NCBI RefSeq assembly: GCF_026421305.1
Contig: NZ_JAPJBQ010000006.1
Location: 239,615 to 303,614, forward strand
Source: Dyella silvae
Lineage (GTDB): Bacteria; Pseudomonadota; Gammaproteobacteria; Xanthomonadales; Rhodanobacteraceae
Length of the DNA stretch: 64,000 nucleotides
Direction of reading: 5' to 3'
Each line of letters starts with the position of its first letter. The stretch's first letter is position 1. The notes below the pieces were generated by a model. It was not told the DNA's origin, ran no database searches, and worked only from the letters and a program-made list of their open reading frames with translations. Of the stretch, positions 43,410 to 53,579 are shown piece after piece. Made by a program: the position numbers and the translations under genes.

Positions 43410-46400
43410 ATGAGGTCTCTGGGCGAGATTATCCGCAAGGCGTTGCCAACGCTCCGTCCGTCCGTGCTCGATTCATGGGTGCTTCTTGCCGTCTGCTTTG
43501 CCTGTGCGTCGCCCACAGCGCATGCCAATTGCGCGACCCGAGGTTCGACCACCACTTGCGACAACTCCGCGCCCAATCCCTACCTTTCCGGCATCGGTAA
43601 CGGCAAGCAGGATAACTACACGGTCACTATCAATGGTGGGACGAGCACGGCGAACGCTGCGCAGATTTCCGTGGGGAACAGAAATGCGATCGCTCTCGAC
43701 AATAACGCCACCATCAACATTGGCGACTACGCATCGGTCATCAGTAGCGGCAAAAGTGGCGGGGGCTCCAAGAGCAACACCATCGTTTTTGCCAACGATT
43801 CGACAGTGACGGTCGGGATCGGCGCCACGGTATGGAACAACGGAACGTCCCAGACCGGAGAGGCGATCAACCCCTCCGGCACCAATAACACGATCATCAA
43901 CAACGGCCTGATCCAGGCCAGTTCGGCGTACGCGATCTACTTCCAGAACGGCAATACCACCAATACGGTGATCAACAACGCCACCGGCATTATTCGGGCC
44001 CCCCTTGGCGCCGTCAGCGGCGACCCTGGGGCCACTGTCATCTTTACAAATCGAGGCCTGGTCGATGGCGACCTGGTCCTTCGTGGCACGAGCGATCAAG
44101 TCACGCTCTATACGGGTTCGCAAATCACCGGGTTACTTGAAGGTGGCGGCAGCGACAGCATCACGCTTGGCGGTGCTGGCAGCCAGGCGCTGCCCGGGAA
44201 CATCCAGGGTTTTTCCACGCTGACAAAGATCGATCCGGGCACATGGACCTTGAACGGAACGATCACCGGAAACTTAAATATCGACGTGAAGGATGGCACG
44301 CTGAACGTCACCGGCGACAACACCGGTTTTACCGGAAGCGTCGTCGTGGATCCGGCGCGCACGCTGGCCGGTCAAGCGGTGAGCCTTCCGCCAGCCGTGA
44401 CGAACAACGGGCAAGTGCTGTTCACCCAGAGCCTCGACGGTACTTACGCAGGCCTGATCAGCGGCACAGGTGCCGTGACCAAATCAGATGCCGGCATTCT
44501 TGCGTTCGCCACCAATCAAACCTACGGCGGCGGTACGACGATCAACGCGGGGGAACTTCAGCTTGGAACAAGTGGAACCACCGGCCTTGTGCCAGGCAAC
44601 ATCGTCAACAACAGCACCCTGAGCTTCGATTTGTCGAATACCAACACCTTTGCCGGATTGATCTCGGGCAGCGGGACGACCAGGCAGATCGGCGCGGGCA
44701 CCATCGTGCTGACCAACAGCAACAGCTACACCGGCGGCACGATCGTGGACAGCGGAACGCTGCAACTCGGCAACGGCACGACGAGCGGCAGTGTGGCCGG
44801 CAACGTTTTGGTCGACGGCAATGGCACGTTGTCATTCGACCGTTCCGACATGTATGTCTTTTCGAACGCGATATCCGGAAGCGGCGACGTGGCGCAGATG
44901 GGCAGCGGCACGACGGTACTTACCGGCGCCAACACCTATACCGGAATCACCACCATTGGCAGCGGCGCGCTGCAAGTCGGCAATGGAGGCACCAACGGAA
45001 GCATCGTCGGCGACGTCATCGACGGCGGCGCACTGGTGTTCAATCGCACTGACACCTTCGCCTACAACGACGTCATCAGTGGCGCAGGCTCGTTAACCCA
45101 GGCGGGCGCTGGCACGCTCATTCTCACCAACGACAACACGGTGACAGGGCCTACCACCATCGCCGCAGGCGCGTTGCAGCTGGGAGATGGCACCGGCGCC
45201 GCGGGCAGTGTCGCGGGCAGTGTCGCGGGAAAGATCGTGGACAACGGAACGCTCATCTTCGACCGCGGCGACGATTTCACCTATCCGGGCGCGATCGCAG
45301 GCAGCGGCGCGGTGACTCAGGAGGGCAGCCACGTGTTGACCCTCACCGGAGCGAACACCTATACCGGACTCACCACCGTCGCCAACGGCACTCTCAAGCT
45401 CGATGGCTCGATCGCCGGCAACGTGCAGGTCGATCCGAACGCTACGCTCCGTGGCACTGGCAGCATCGCCGGCGCGGTGACGGTTGCCAGCGGCGGACAC
45501 CTCGCGCCGGGAAACTCCCCTGGCACCTTAAGTTTCGGATCGTTGACCCTCAACAGCGGCAGCCAACTCGACTATGAACTTGGTTTACCGAACATCGTCG
45601 GAGGCGGCACCAACGATCTTATCCAGGTGGCTGGCAATCTCACACTGGCCGGCAATCTCAATGTCACCGACGTCGGCGGCTTCGGCACCGGTGTCTATCG
45701 CCTGTTCAATTACGGTGGCACGCTGACCGACAACGGCCTCGCGTTCGGCAGCCTTCCCACGGGATTCACCGCTTCCGATTTGCAGGTACAAACCAGCCAA
45801 CCCAATCAGGTCAACCTGATCGTTTCTGCAGGTGGCTTTGCGCTGCAGTTCTGGGACGGTTCCCACACCACCGGCACAGGTAGCGTGGATGGTGGCACGG
45901 GGGTGTGGGAGACCACGACCACTCGCTGGACCAACAGCAGCGGCACGGTCAACACCTCGTGGGGCAACGGCTTCGCGGTGTTTCAGGGGACCGCCGGTAC
46001 GGTCACGCTCGGGCAGAACATCAACTTCTCCGGCATGGAATTCCTTACCAATGGCTACGCCATCCAAGGCAACGGGTTCACTCTTGCAGCCGACCCGAGC
46101 ACGGTGATCCGCGTCGATCCAGGCACCACTGCGACCATCGGCGCAACCATTGCCGATGGTGCAGGCGGTGCCGCCAACGTGACGATGCGTGGCGGCGGCG
46201 TACTGATCTTGAGCGGCAACAACACGTATACAGGTGGCACCGCCGTCGATGGCGCCACACTTCAGATCGCCTCCGACGCCAACCTTGGCGCCGCCGCCGG
46301 CGCGCTGAGCCTCTCCGGCGGCGTGCTAGCCACGACGGCGAGCTTCAGCTCATCCCGGCATATCACCCTCAATGCGGATGGCGGCACGTTTGCCCCGATA

Positions 46401-46772
46401 AGCGGGACAACGCTGACCCTTCCTGGCCTGATCGATGGCGCGGGCGCGTTGACCATGGCCGATGCCGGCACCCTGGTGCTGGGTGGCAGCAATACCTACA
46501 GCGGCGGCACATTTTTGAACAATGGCGTACTCGCGGTTTCCACCGATGCCAATCTCGGTGCATCCAACGGTTTGCTTGACTTCGCCGGCGGCACGTTGCG
46601 TTTCGACGCCAGCTTCAATCCGGCAGCGACGCGCGCGATCACGCTCTCACAGGCGGGCGGCACTATCGACACCAACGGTTCGACGGTGACGCTCAACCAG
46701 GTCATCAATGGTGACGGGGCGCTCACCAAGTCGGGCAGCGGTACGCTGACCCTCTCTGCCAACAATGTCTAA
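43410..46772 (+). CDS. Autotransporter passenger, N-terminal half up to the stop
   Basis: 1,120 residues: a signal peptide, a Cys-containing start (NCATRGSTTTCDN), an N/T/G-rich beta-helix region, then passenger-associated repeats. No barrel is present, so if translated alone it could be secreted to the periplasm but not displayed. An automatic annotation may list it as a separate protein; it is the 5' part of the split gene. Confidence 0.7.
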   Translation: MRSLGEIIRKALPTLRPSVLDSWVLLAVCFACASPTAHANCATRGSTTTCDNSAPNPYLSGIGNGKQDNYTVTINGGTSTANAAQISVGNRNAIALDNNATINIGDYASVISSGKSGGGSKSNTIVFANDSTVTVGIGATVWNNGTSQTGEAINPSGTNNTIINNGLIQASSAYAIYFQNGNTTNTVINNATGIIRAPLGAVSGDPGATVIFTNRGLVDGDLVLRGTSDQVTLYTGSQITGLLEGGGSDSITLGGAGSQALPGNIQGFSTLTKIDPGTWTLNGTITGNLNIDVKDGTLNVTGDNTGFTGSVVVDPARTLAGQAVSLPPAVTNNGQVLFTQSLDGTYAGLISGTGAVTKSDAGILAFATNQTYGGGTTINAGELQLGTSGTTGLVPGNIVNNSTLSFDLSNTNTFAGLISGSGTTRQIGAGTIVLTNSNSYTGGTIVDSGTLQLGNGTTSGSVAGNVLVDGNGTLSFDRSDMYVFSNAISGSGDVAQMGSGTTVLTGANTYTGITTIGSGALQVGNGGTNGSIVGDVIDGGALVFNRTDTFAYNDVISGAGSLTQAGAGTLILTNDNTVTGPTTIAAGALQLGDGTGAAGSVAGSVAGKIVDNGTLIFDRGDDFTYPGAIAGSGAVTQEGSHVLTLTGANTYTGLTTVANGTLKLDGSIAGNVQVDPNATLRGTGSIAGAVTVASGGHLAPGNSPGTLSFGSLTLNSGSQLDYELGLPNIVGGGTNDLIQVAGNLTLAGNLNVTDVGGFGTGVYRLFNYGGTLTDNGLAFGSLPTGFTASDLQVQTSQPNQVNLIVSAGGFALQFWDGSHTTGTGSVDGGTGVWETTTTRWTNSSGTVNTSWGNGFAVFQGTAGTVTLGQNINFSGMEFLTNGYAIQGNGFTLAADPSTVIRVDPGTTATIGATIADGAGGAANVTMRGGGVLILSGNNTYTGGTAVDGATLQIASDANLGAAAGALSLSGGVLATTASFSSSRHITLNADGGTFAPISGTTLTLPGLIDGAGALTMADAGTLVLGGSNTYSGGTFLNNGVLAVSTDANLGASNGLLDFAGGTLRFDASFNPAATRAITLSQAGGTIDTNGSTVTLNQVINGDGALTKSGSGTLTLSANNV

Positions 46773-49700
46773 GATGGTGGCACCACCATCGCCGCAGGCA
46801 CCCTGCAGATCGGCAATGGCGGCACCGCCGGCAACATCCTCGGAAATGTTCTGGACAATGGCAGCCTTGTCTTTAACCGCCTGGCCACGCTGACTTACAC
46901 CGGCGCCATCAGCGGCACCGGAAATCTGATTCAACTTGGTGCAGGTACCACGGTGCTTACGGGCAACAACAGCTACACCGGCGGCACGACCATCACCAGC
47001 GGCACGCTACAGATTGGCGATGGCGGCACCACCGGAAACATCAGCGGCAATGTGACGAACCATAGTGCCCTGGTGTTCAACCACTCCGACAACATCACCT
47101 TGAGCGGTTCCGTCATCGGAACAGGTACGTTGGCGCAGAACGGTAACGGTACGCTGTTTGTCACCAATAGCGTGACCGAAGCCGGGAGCACTACGATCAA
47201 CGCCGGCACGTTGAGCATCGGCAACGGTACGACCGACGGCACCGTCGCCACCAACATCGTCGATAACAGCGCGCTGGTGTTCAATCGCTCCAGCGTTACC
47301 TATGGCAACGTCATCAGTGGGCCGGGAACCGTGCAAAAGCTCGGCGGGGGTACGCTCACCCTCACCGGCAGCAACACCTATAGCGGAATCACCACGATCA
47401 GCGCTGGCACAGTGCAAGTCGGCAACGGTGGGTCCACCGGCACTCTCGGAAGCGGTGCCGTGCTCGACAATGGCATGCTGACCTTCAACCGCAGCGACGC
47501 CGTGAGCTACAACGGCGTCATCAGCGGCACGGGCGGTCTTACGCAGGCAGGCCCTGGCACCCTCACACTGACCGGCCGCAGCACCTATACGGGCGCCACG
47601 GTGGTCACGGCAGGTACCTTGCTGGTCAACGGCACATTGGGCCCATCGGCAGTCACTGCCAACAGTGGCACAACCCTCGGTGGCGCAGGCATCATCGCCG
47701 GGCCGGTCACCATCAATGGCGGCACGCTGGCGCCTGGGGCCCAGATAGGTGCAGCGGGCACGTTGTATGTCGGTGGACTCTCACTGCACTCGCAGTTGAA
47801 TGTCGACCTGGCGATGCCCGATGTGATTGGCAGCCCCAACGACCTGATCAACGACACGGGCAATCTGTCGCTGACCGGTGTGTTGAACGTCAACGACGCG
47901 GGCCAGTTCGCCAGCACGCCGGGCAGCTACCGGTTGATCAACTACGAAGGGACCTTGAGTGGTGCCGGGCTCACGCTGGGCTCCATCCCGGGCGGCGCCA
48001 ACGAAGCGGTGATCCAGACCGTCGTGCCCAACGAGATCAATCTGATCAAGTTCATCAACGGCCTCCCGGTGCAGTTCTGGGATGGCACGGCCGCCAACGC
48101 CGGCAGCGGCGTGATTAATGGCGGAAGTGGTACCTGGAACACCAGCAGCGCCAACTGGACCAACGCCACCGGGACCATCAACCAGAGCTGGCTTTCGGGT
48201 ATGGGGATTTTCACCGGTGCCGCGGGCATCGTCACACTCGGTCAGCCCGTGACCGCCATGGCACTGCAGTTCCTCACTGACGGCTATCGCGTCGAAGGCA
48301 ATGGCAATGCCATCACGTTAGTCGCCATGCCGAGTGGGGCCGCACCACTTATTCGGGTTGACCCCGGCGTCGTTGCGACCATCAACGCGGTACTGGCCGG
48401 CAACCAGGGTTTGACCAAGGCTGATCCAGGTACGCTCGTCCTGACGGCCGCCAATACCTATACGGGCGGAACGACCATCAGCAACGGCACCTTGCAGCTT
48501 GGCGAAGGCGGCACCACCGGAAGCATTGCTGGCGACGTCACAGACAATGGCGTTCTCGCATTCAACCGCTCCGATAGCAGCACATTCGCAGGCACGGTTT
48601 CCGGCACGGGTGGCCTGACGCAGATGGGTAGTGGCACGACCGTACTTACGGGAAACAACAGCTATGCCGGCGGAACAACCATCAGTGCCGGTGCGTTACA
48701 AATCGGTGCGGGTGGCACGAGTGGCGCCATCGTGGGCAACGTCACCGACAACGCCACGCTGATTTTTGATCGCTCCGATACCGTCACCTATACCGGTGCG
48801 ATCTCCGGGCTCGGCCAGTTCGTGCAAGCAGGCAGCGGCACAACCATTCTCGGCGGTGTAAGCACCTACACCGGCCCCACCACCGTTGCCGCCGGCACGC
48901 TTGAACTCGATGGCTCGCTTACCTCGACCATCACCGTAGACAAGGGCGGCGTGCTGTCTGGCATTGGCTCGACGACAGGCGACGTCATCAACCAAGGCGT
49001 CGTTGCTCCCGACCCACCCGCGCTCACCGGAACGCTGCTGGTCGGAGGAAACTATGCAGGCAATGGTGGCTCACTACTGATCAAGGCCGTGCTCAACGCT
49101 GGCGGTCCTGGCCATCAGGTCACCGACCGGCTGTTGGTGGAGGGTGCCGCAACGGGCAGCACGCCTTTGAACGTACTCGCCCTGCCGGGCAGTACACCGC
49201 AACTCACCGGCAACACGAGCACCAGTGGTATTTCAGTCGTGCAGGTCGCCGGTCCGGCGGGCACGACTGCGTTCCAGCTACCGCATGGCTTTATTGCCTC
49301 TGGGCCGTATGAAATGCGTTTGTATGAGTTTCCTGCCGGAACGTCGGCACCGTCGGAGATCGACCCGCGTCTGGCGGCTGCAGGCGTTGTCTCGGTATCC
49401 GACTATCGCCTGCAGGTACCCATCGTGCAGTCATCCTCGGCCCCGTCGATACCCGGCGGGCTCCCTGTTGGGGACGGTCCAAACGGCGAGGCACCTGGCG
49501 ATCCGGTGGTCCTGCCGCAGGTGCTTGCTTATCGTGCGCTCCCGCCCGCGATGTTTTCTTATGGCTATGCACTCGCCGACGATTTGCACAAACGGCTGGG
49601 CGATTTCGAGCAAGGCGGCATAGGGCCGAATGCCATTGAGACCTTCGCGCGCTACGGCCATTGGAGCGGTTCGTTGGTCAGCGATCGATTGCCCGACATC

Positions 49701-50444
49701 GATCAGAACCTGTGGTACCTGCAAGTAGGTGCGGGCTGGGTCGGCCGATCGTTGTGGTCAGATGGCGACCAACTGCACCTCGACGCGACCGGCAGCCTGG
49801 GCAGCGCGCATCTGAACGCCAACATCGACCACGACCGCGTGGATTTTGACGCGCAGAGCCTGGGTGCCACCGCCACCTACATGGCAGCGCGCGGCTGGTA
49901 TCTCGACGCCGTCTTGCAGGATACCGATTACAGGCGCATCCGAACCCGCACCGTCCAGGAGGGCCAGGTTGACGAGTTTGGTGGACATGGGTGGCTGTTC
50001 TCGCTGGAGGGCGGCTATCCGTTCTGGATCAACGGCACCTCGATTGAACCCCGCGCCTCCATCGCCTACCAACACATTGACGTTGATCATGCAGTCGACG
50101 TAGACCAGGTTTCATTGCAACTCGGTGGCGACGCCAGCTTGCTCGGGCGCCTTGGCCTGCGTGCAGAGCATCCGTTTGCCTATGAAAACGATGGCTACCA
50201 TTTCGTCACGCCCTTTCTCACCCTGGATTACCTTCACGACTTCAAGAGCGGCAAGCAGGAGCAACTGGACACCATCTCGTTCGAAACCTCCAGTGCGGGA
50301 TCGGCGCTGCGGTTCGGCGGCGGCGTGACCGCACAGCTCGGGTCCCGCTGGGGCATCTATCTGACGATTGAGCGCAGCGTGGCCCGAGACCATCGCGGAT
50401 TTGCCGGCACGGGAGGCGAGGCGGGCATGCGTGTGGTGTTCTGA
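46773..50444 (+). CDS. Autotransporter C-terminal half with beta-barrel
   Basis: The same frame continues directly after the TAA: further passenger repeats (about 750 codons), a linker, and the barrel from about YGYALADDLHKRLGDFEQGG to the final MRVVF, with aromatic C-terminal residue for BAM recognition. A possible GTG start at 46953 has no signal peptide, so this half cannot be exported on its own. Confidence 0.7.
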   Translation, partial: DGGTTIAAGTLQIGNGGTAGNILGNVLDNGSLVFNRLATLTYTGAISGTGNLIQLGAGTTVLTGNNSYTGGTTITSGTLQIGDGGTTGNISGNVTNHSALVFNHSDNITLSGSVIGTGTLAQNGNGTLFVTNSVTEAGSTTINAGTLSIGNGTTDGTVATNIVDNSALVFNRSSVTYGNVISGPGTVQKLGGGTLTLTGSNTYSGITTISAGTVQVGNGGSTGTLGSGAVLDNGMLTFNRSDAVSYNGVISGTGGLTQAGPGTLTLTGRSTYTGATVVTAGTLLVNGTLGPSAVTANSGTTLGGAGIIAGPVTINGGTLAPGAQIGAAGTLYVGGLSLHSQLNVDLAMPDVIGSPNDLINDTGNLSLTGVLNVNDAGQFASTPGSYRLINYEGTLSGAGLTLGSIPGGANEAVIQTVVPNEINLIKFINGLPVQFWDGTAANAGSGVINGGSGTWNTSSANWTNATGTINQSWLSGMGIFTGAAGIVTLGQPVTAMALQFLTDGYRVEGNGNAITLVAMPSGAAPLIRVDPGVVATINAVLAGNQGLTKADPGTLVLTAANTYTGGTTISNGTLQLGEGGTTGSIAGDVTDNGVLAFNRSDSSTFAGTVSGTGGLTQMGSGTTVLTGNNSYAGGTTISAGALQIGAGGTSGAIVGNVTDNATLIFDRSDTVTYTGAISGLGQFVQAGSGTTILGGVSTYTGPTTVAAGTLELDGSLTSTITVDKGGVLSGIGSTTGDVINQGVVAPDPPALTGTLLVGGNYAGNGGSLLIKAVLNAGGPGHQVTDRLLVEGAATGSTPLNVLALPGSTPQLTGNTSTSGISVVQVAGPAGTTAFQLPHGFIASGPYEMRLYEFPAGTSAPSEIDPRLAAAGVVSVSDYRLQVPIVQSSSAPSIPGGLPVGDGPNGEAPGDPVVLPQVLAYRALPPAMFSYGYALADDLHKRLGDFEQGGIGPNAIETFARYGHWSGSLVSDRLPDIDQNLWYLQVGAGWVGRSLWSDGDQLHLDATGSLGSAHLNANIDHDRVDFDAQSLGATATYMAARGWYLDAVLQDTDYRRIRTRTVQEGQVDEFGGHGWLFSLEGGYPFWINGTSIEPRASIAYQHIDVDHAVDVDQVSLQLGGDASLLGRLGLRAEHPFAYENDGYHFVTPFLTLDYLHDFKSGKQEQLDTISFETSSAGSALRFGGGVTAQLGSRWGIYLTIERSVARDHRGFAGTGGEAGMRVVF

Positions 50445-50824
50445 TTCAAGCCATCCTCGCTTGGCGTTGGTCCGATTTCGAAGCTTCTGACATCAGCACC
50501 AGGTCACGTTGGCCGGGCGCCGAAAGGAAGATCGAATTCGGTACAAATTCGTAGGCTCGATTGCGTACATCTACGCGGTTTCAGCCAGATGCTTTTGGTG
50601 GCACACATCGAGTACGACGAAAGCGGCGCAGATGGGCACCCTTTGTCATAAACGACATCGAACGCGACGCACCGGTAACAATGTGACTTCGCAGCCGATT
50701 CACGCCAGCCCGCCGAGAATGTCCGGCGCCGTCCGTGGCAGGAAGCCCGTTCGAGTTTTGCGTGAGATCCCTATCGCCACCGGCACGCGTCGGCACGTGC
50801 CGCCCTCTCATGGGAGTGGTAACG
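50445..50824. other. Intergenic region upstream of decarboxylase, nothing identified
   Basis: 380 bases. A leader peptide or riboswitch is conceivable before a decarboxylase gene, but no convincing short gene or recognised structured element was seen. An in-frame ATG at 50810 and open codons back to 50735 probably do not belong to the protein. Confidence 0.45.
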
Positions 50825-53077
50825 ATGAGCATAGCTTTCATCCACTATTTCCGCATTCTCGTGGCCGGCGACCAGGCCGATGAAGTCAGCAACATCATCG
50901 ATCGGGATCTTCATTTCAGGGTCAGCGTGGTGCCGCCTGAGGGCCTGGAAGAAGCGATTCGCTCCGGTGCCGACCTGGGCGCCATCGTGGTGTCGCGTGC
51001 ACTGGCGCCAGCGGCCATTGCCGCGCGCGACGAACGCGGCCTGCGCATGCCCATCTTCATGATCAGCGATCGTCATGACGAAACCTTCGCCGATCCGTTC
51101 CTGAAATCGCTGGACGGCATCGTCATCGCCGATCTCGAAAGCCGCGACTTCTACGAGAAGCGCCTGGTGGCTTCGGTCGAGCAGTACGTTTCGAGCCTGC
51201 TCACGCCGTTCTTCGGCACGCTGATGCAATACGACTTCGACGCGAACCGCACGTGGGCTTGCCCCGGTCACCAGGGCGGACAGATGTTCATGCGCCACCC
51301 GGCGGGCCGCCTGTTCTACGAGCACATGGGCGAGAACGTTTTTCGCGACGACATCTGCAACGCGATGGTGTCGCTGGGCGACCTGCTGATCCACGAAGGG
51401 CCTGCGCTTGCCGCGCAACAGGCGGCAGCTCGCGTGTTCCAGGCCGACCGCACCTACTTCGTGCTCAATGGCACGTCGGCATCCAACAAGGTGGTGAATA
51501 CCGCCTTGCTGACCAGCCGTGACATCGTGCTGTTCGACCGCAACAACCACAAATCCAACCACCACGGCTCGCTGATCTTCGCGGGTGCCATACCGGTCTA
51601 CCTCGAAGCGGACCGCAACGGCTTTGGCATGGTGGGGCCGATCGACTGGGCGGCCTTCGACGAAGCGTCGATTCGCGACAAGATCAAAAATCACCCGCGA
51701 CTGAAGGGCACGGATGCGTGGAAGCGCGAGCGGCCCATCCGCGTCGCGATCATCGAGCAGTGCACGTATGACGGCACCGTGTACAACGCGAAGAAGGTGT
51801 TGGAGAAGATCGGCCACCTGTGCGAATACATCCACTTTGACGAGGCGTGGGCCGGCTTTGGCGCTTTCCATCCGTTGATGAAGGATCACTTCGCCATGAG
51901 CCTGTCGCTGACCGACAAGGATCCTGGCGTTATCGCCACCCAATCCACGCACAAACAACTGGCCGGCTTCTCGCAGGCGTCGCAGATCCACGTCCGCGAC
52001 GCGCATATCCGCCAGCAGCCCTTCCGCCTGAACCACAAACGGTTCAACGAGATGTTCATGCTGCAGGCGTCAACGTCACCGTTCTACCCGCTGTTCTCGA
52101 GCCTCGACGTCAATGCGCAAATGCATGCCGACAAGGCGGGCCGCGTGCTATGGGACGACATGGTGCGCCTGGGCATCGACGCCCGGAAGGCGATCCGCAA
52201 GCGCTTCGCCGGCTTCCTCAACCCGTTTGTGCCGGACACCGTGACGTACCAGGGCGAACGCATCAAGTGGGAAGACGTACCCACCGATGTGCTGGCAAGC
52301 GAGCAGGAGTACTGGCAACTCGATCCCGGGGAAAAGTGGCACGGCTACCGGCATCTCGGCCCCGAAGTGGCGATGGTGGATCCGACCAAGCTGATGCTTA
52401 CGACGCCCGGCATCGATCCGCGCACCGGAACCTATGCCAGCTCCGGCATACCCGCCACGATCGTCGCCAATTACCTGCGCGAGAACCATGTCATCCCGGA
52501 GAAGAACGACCTCAACAGCATCCTCTTCCTGATGACGCCTGCGGTGGGCGAAGGGAAGATGGCGATGCTGCTGGCGGCGCTGGAGCGTTTCCGTGACCAC
52601 TACGACGAGGACAGCCCGCTCGATCAGGTGTTGCCGGGCGTCAGCCGCAAGTACGAGGCACGCTATCGGGGTTACACCGTGCGACAGATCGCTCAGGAGA
52701 TGCATGAGTTCTACGCATCGAAGAACGTCAAGGAACTGCAGCGCCTGAGCTTCCGCTATGAATCGTTCCCCGAACAGGCGATGTCAGCACGTGACGCCAA
52801 CGAGGCGCTCGTCAGCGGCCGCGTCGATTTCGTTCCGATGGATCAGGTGAAGGGAAGGATCGCCGCGACACTAGCGCTGATCTATCCGCCGGGCATCGGC
52901 ATCGTCGTGCCGGGTGAGCGTTACGACGATCACGCCCAGCCCATGATCGACTACTTCCTCGCCTTCGAGGAGAGCTGCAACCTCTTCCCGGGCTTTTCCT
53001 ATGAAGTGCAGGGTGTTTACCAGGTGCCTGAAGGCGATCGAGTGCGGTTCTACACCTACGTGGTCAAGGAGGACTAG
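50825..53077 (+). CDS. PLP-dependent Orn/Lys/Arg decarboxylase
   Basis: A 750-residue enzyme from the ATG at 50825 (GGAG upstream), as long as AdiA and a little longer than SpeC/CadA. N-terminal wing domain (1-130), a PLP core with LFDRNNHKSNHHGSL, CTYDGTVYNAKKVLEKIGHLCEYIHFDEAW, and the Schiff-base Lys in QSTHKQLAGFSQASQIHV (K377); the C-terminal domain starts near 560. The DRNNHKSNHHG and KQLAGFSQAS motifs are ornithine-decarboxylase-like, while HFDEAWAGFGAFHPL resembles arginine decarboxylase, so the substrate is not fixed. It makes putrescine, cadaverine or agmatine for polyamine supply or acid resistance. Monocistronic. Confidence 0.92.
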   Translation: MSIAFIHYFRILVAGDQADEVSNIIDRDLHFRVSVVPPEGLEEAIRSGADLGAIVVSRALAPAAIAARDERGLRMPIFMISDRHDETFADPFLKSLDGIVIADLESRDFYEKRLVASVEQYVSSLLTPFFGTLMQYDFDANRTWACPGHQGGQMFMRHPAGRLFYEHMGENVFRDDICNAMVSLGDLLIHEGPALAAQQAAARVFQADRTYFVLNGTSASNKVVNTALLTSRDIVLFDRNNHKSNHHGSLIFAGAIPVYLEADRNGFGMVGPIDWAAFDEASIRDKIKNHPRLKGTDAWKRERPIRVAIIEQCTYDGTVYNAKKVLEKIGHLCEYIHFDEAWAGFGAFHPLMKDHFAMSLSLTDKDPGVIATQSTHKQLAGFSQASQIHVRDAHIRQQPFRLNHKRFNEMFMLQASTSPFYPLFSSLDVNAQMHADKAGRVLWDDMVRLGIDARKAIRKRFAGFLNPFVPDTVTYQGERIKWEDVPTDVLASEQEYWQLDPGEKWHGYRHLGPEVAMVDPTKLMLTTPGIDPRTGTYASSGIPATIVANYLRENHVIPEKNDLNSILFLMTPAVGEGKMAMLLAALERFRDHYDEDSPLDQVLPGVSRKYEARYRGYTVRQIAQEMHEFYASKNVKELQRLSFRYESFPEQAMSARDANEALVSGRVDFVPMDQVKGRIAATLALIYPPGIGIVVPGERYDDHAQPMIDYFLAFEESCNLFPGFSYEVQGVYQVPEGDRVRFYTYVVKED

Positions 53078-53145
53078 ATCCGCTTGTTCGCAGCGACATG
53101 CCCACACACGTGCTTGTTCATCGCCGCCGCCTTCCCGGAGGGTCT

Positions 53146-53520
53146 ATGTTCCGGCCGACGCTCTTGATCATTCTCTTGATGGCCATGTGGGCATCCGCAC
53201 GAGCGGCCCAAGGCCCTGCCGAGCTGGACGGCACCGTGCTGCTATCGCCGGCGCGACCCGGGCCTCAGCATGCGGGTGAGGGCGATACCGCTCCCATGTC
53301 AAAGGCCGTGGTGCGGGTACTTCTGACCAACGGAAACGAGGTAACGCGCGCGACCACCGACGATCATGGGCATTTCACCGTGAGTGTGACGCCGGGAGAC
53401 TATGACATCGTGGTCGACTTTCATGGCGCCGCCTTTCCTCGTTGCCAGGCAACGCACGTCGTCGTGCAAGCGGGTCAGCGTGGCGAAGTGCAGGTCATGT
53501 GTGATTCCGGGATGCGCTAA
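53146..53520 (+). CDS. Secreted carboxypeptidase-regulatory-like (Ig-fold) protein
   Basis: A 124-residue protein with GGAGG before the ATG and signal MFRPTLLIILLMAMWASARA. The mature part is one Ig-like domain: VRVLLTNGNEVTRATTDDHGHFTVSVTPGDYDIVVDF, the pattern of CarboxypepD_reg-type domains, plus a Cys pair (FPRCQ, VMCDSG). No enzyme motif. Follows the decarboxylase by 68 bases; probably unrelated. Confidence 0.75.
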   Translation: MFRPTLLIILLMAMWASARAAQGPAELDGTVLLSPARPGPQHAGEGDTAPMSKAVVRVLLTNGNEVTRATTDDHGHFTVSVTPGDYDIVVDFHGAAFPRCQATHVVVQAGQRGEVQVMCDSGMR

Positions 53521-53579
53521 AGCAACATGACGGCACCTGGTGCCCCCACCCCCGAAAGGGTGAGGGCGCAGCCAGATGG

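Larger units (their letters stand above)
43410..50444 (+). pseudogene. Giant autotransporter adhesin interrupted by one TAA codon
   Basis: One reading frame of 2,345 codons, unbroken except for TAA at 46770-46772. The parts are a long signal peptide (PSVLDSWVLLAVCFACASPTAHA), a passenger made of dozens of autotransporter-associated repeats (TLTGANTYTG-TT---G-L-(V/I)GNGG units) and a C-terminal beta-barrel of about 285 residues ending in F. The TAA falls where neighbouring repeats have the Tyr of N-x-Y-x-GGT (NNV*DGGTTIAAGTLQIGNGG), so one base change from TAC or TAT explains it. Both halves keep intact repeats and codon structure on either side, so the disruption is recent. The product was a surface adhesin; now it is probably a pseudogene, or it is rescued by readthrough, or the stop is a sequencing error. 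Confidence 0.85.

Noticed and set aside
43500..49000. Tandem GGCACC/GGTACG-rich DNA as a possible CRISPR or minisatellite array
   Set aside because: The units are imperfect, in frame, and encode autotransporter repeats; there are no constant repeats with unique spacers.
46953..50444. Separate autotransporter gene starting at GTG 46953
   Set aside because: There is no signal peptide and the frame is continuous with the upstream part; treated as the second half of one disrupted gene.
50735..50824. N-terminal extension of the decarboxylase
   Set aside because: The ATG at 50825 has the better ribosome site and fits the family N-terminus; the extension has no recognised content.
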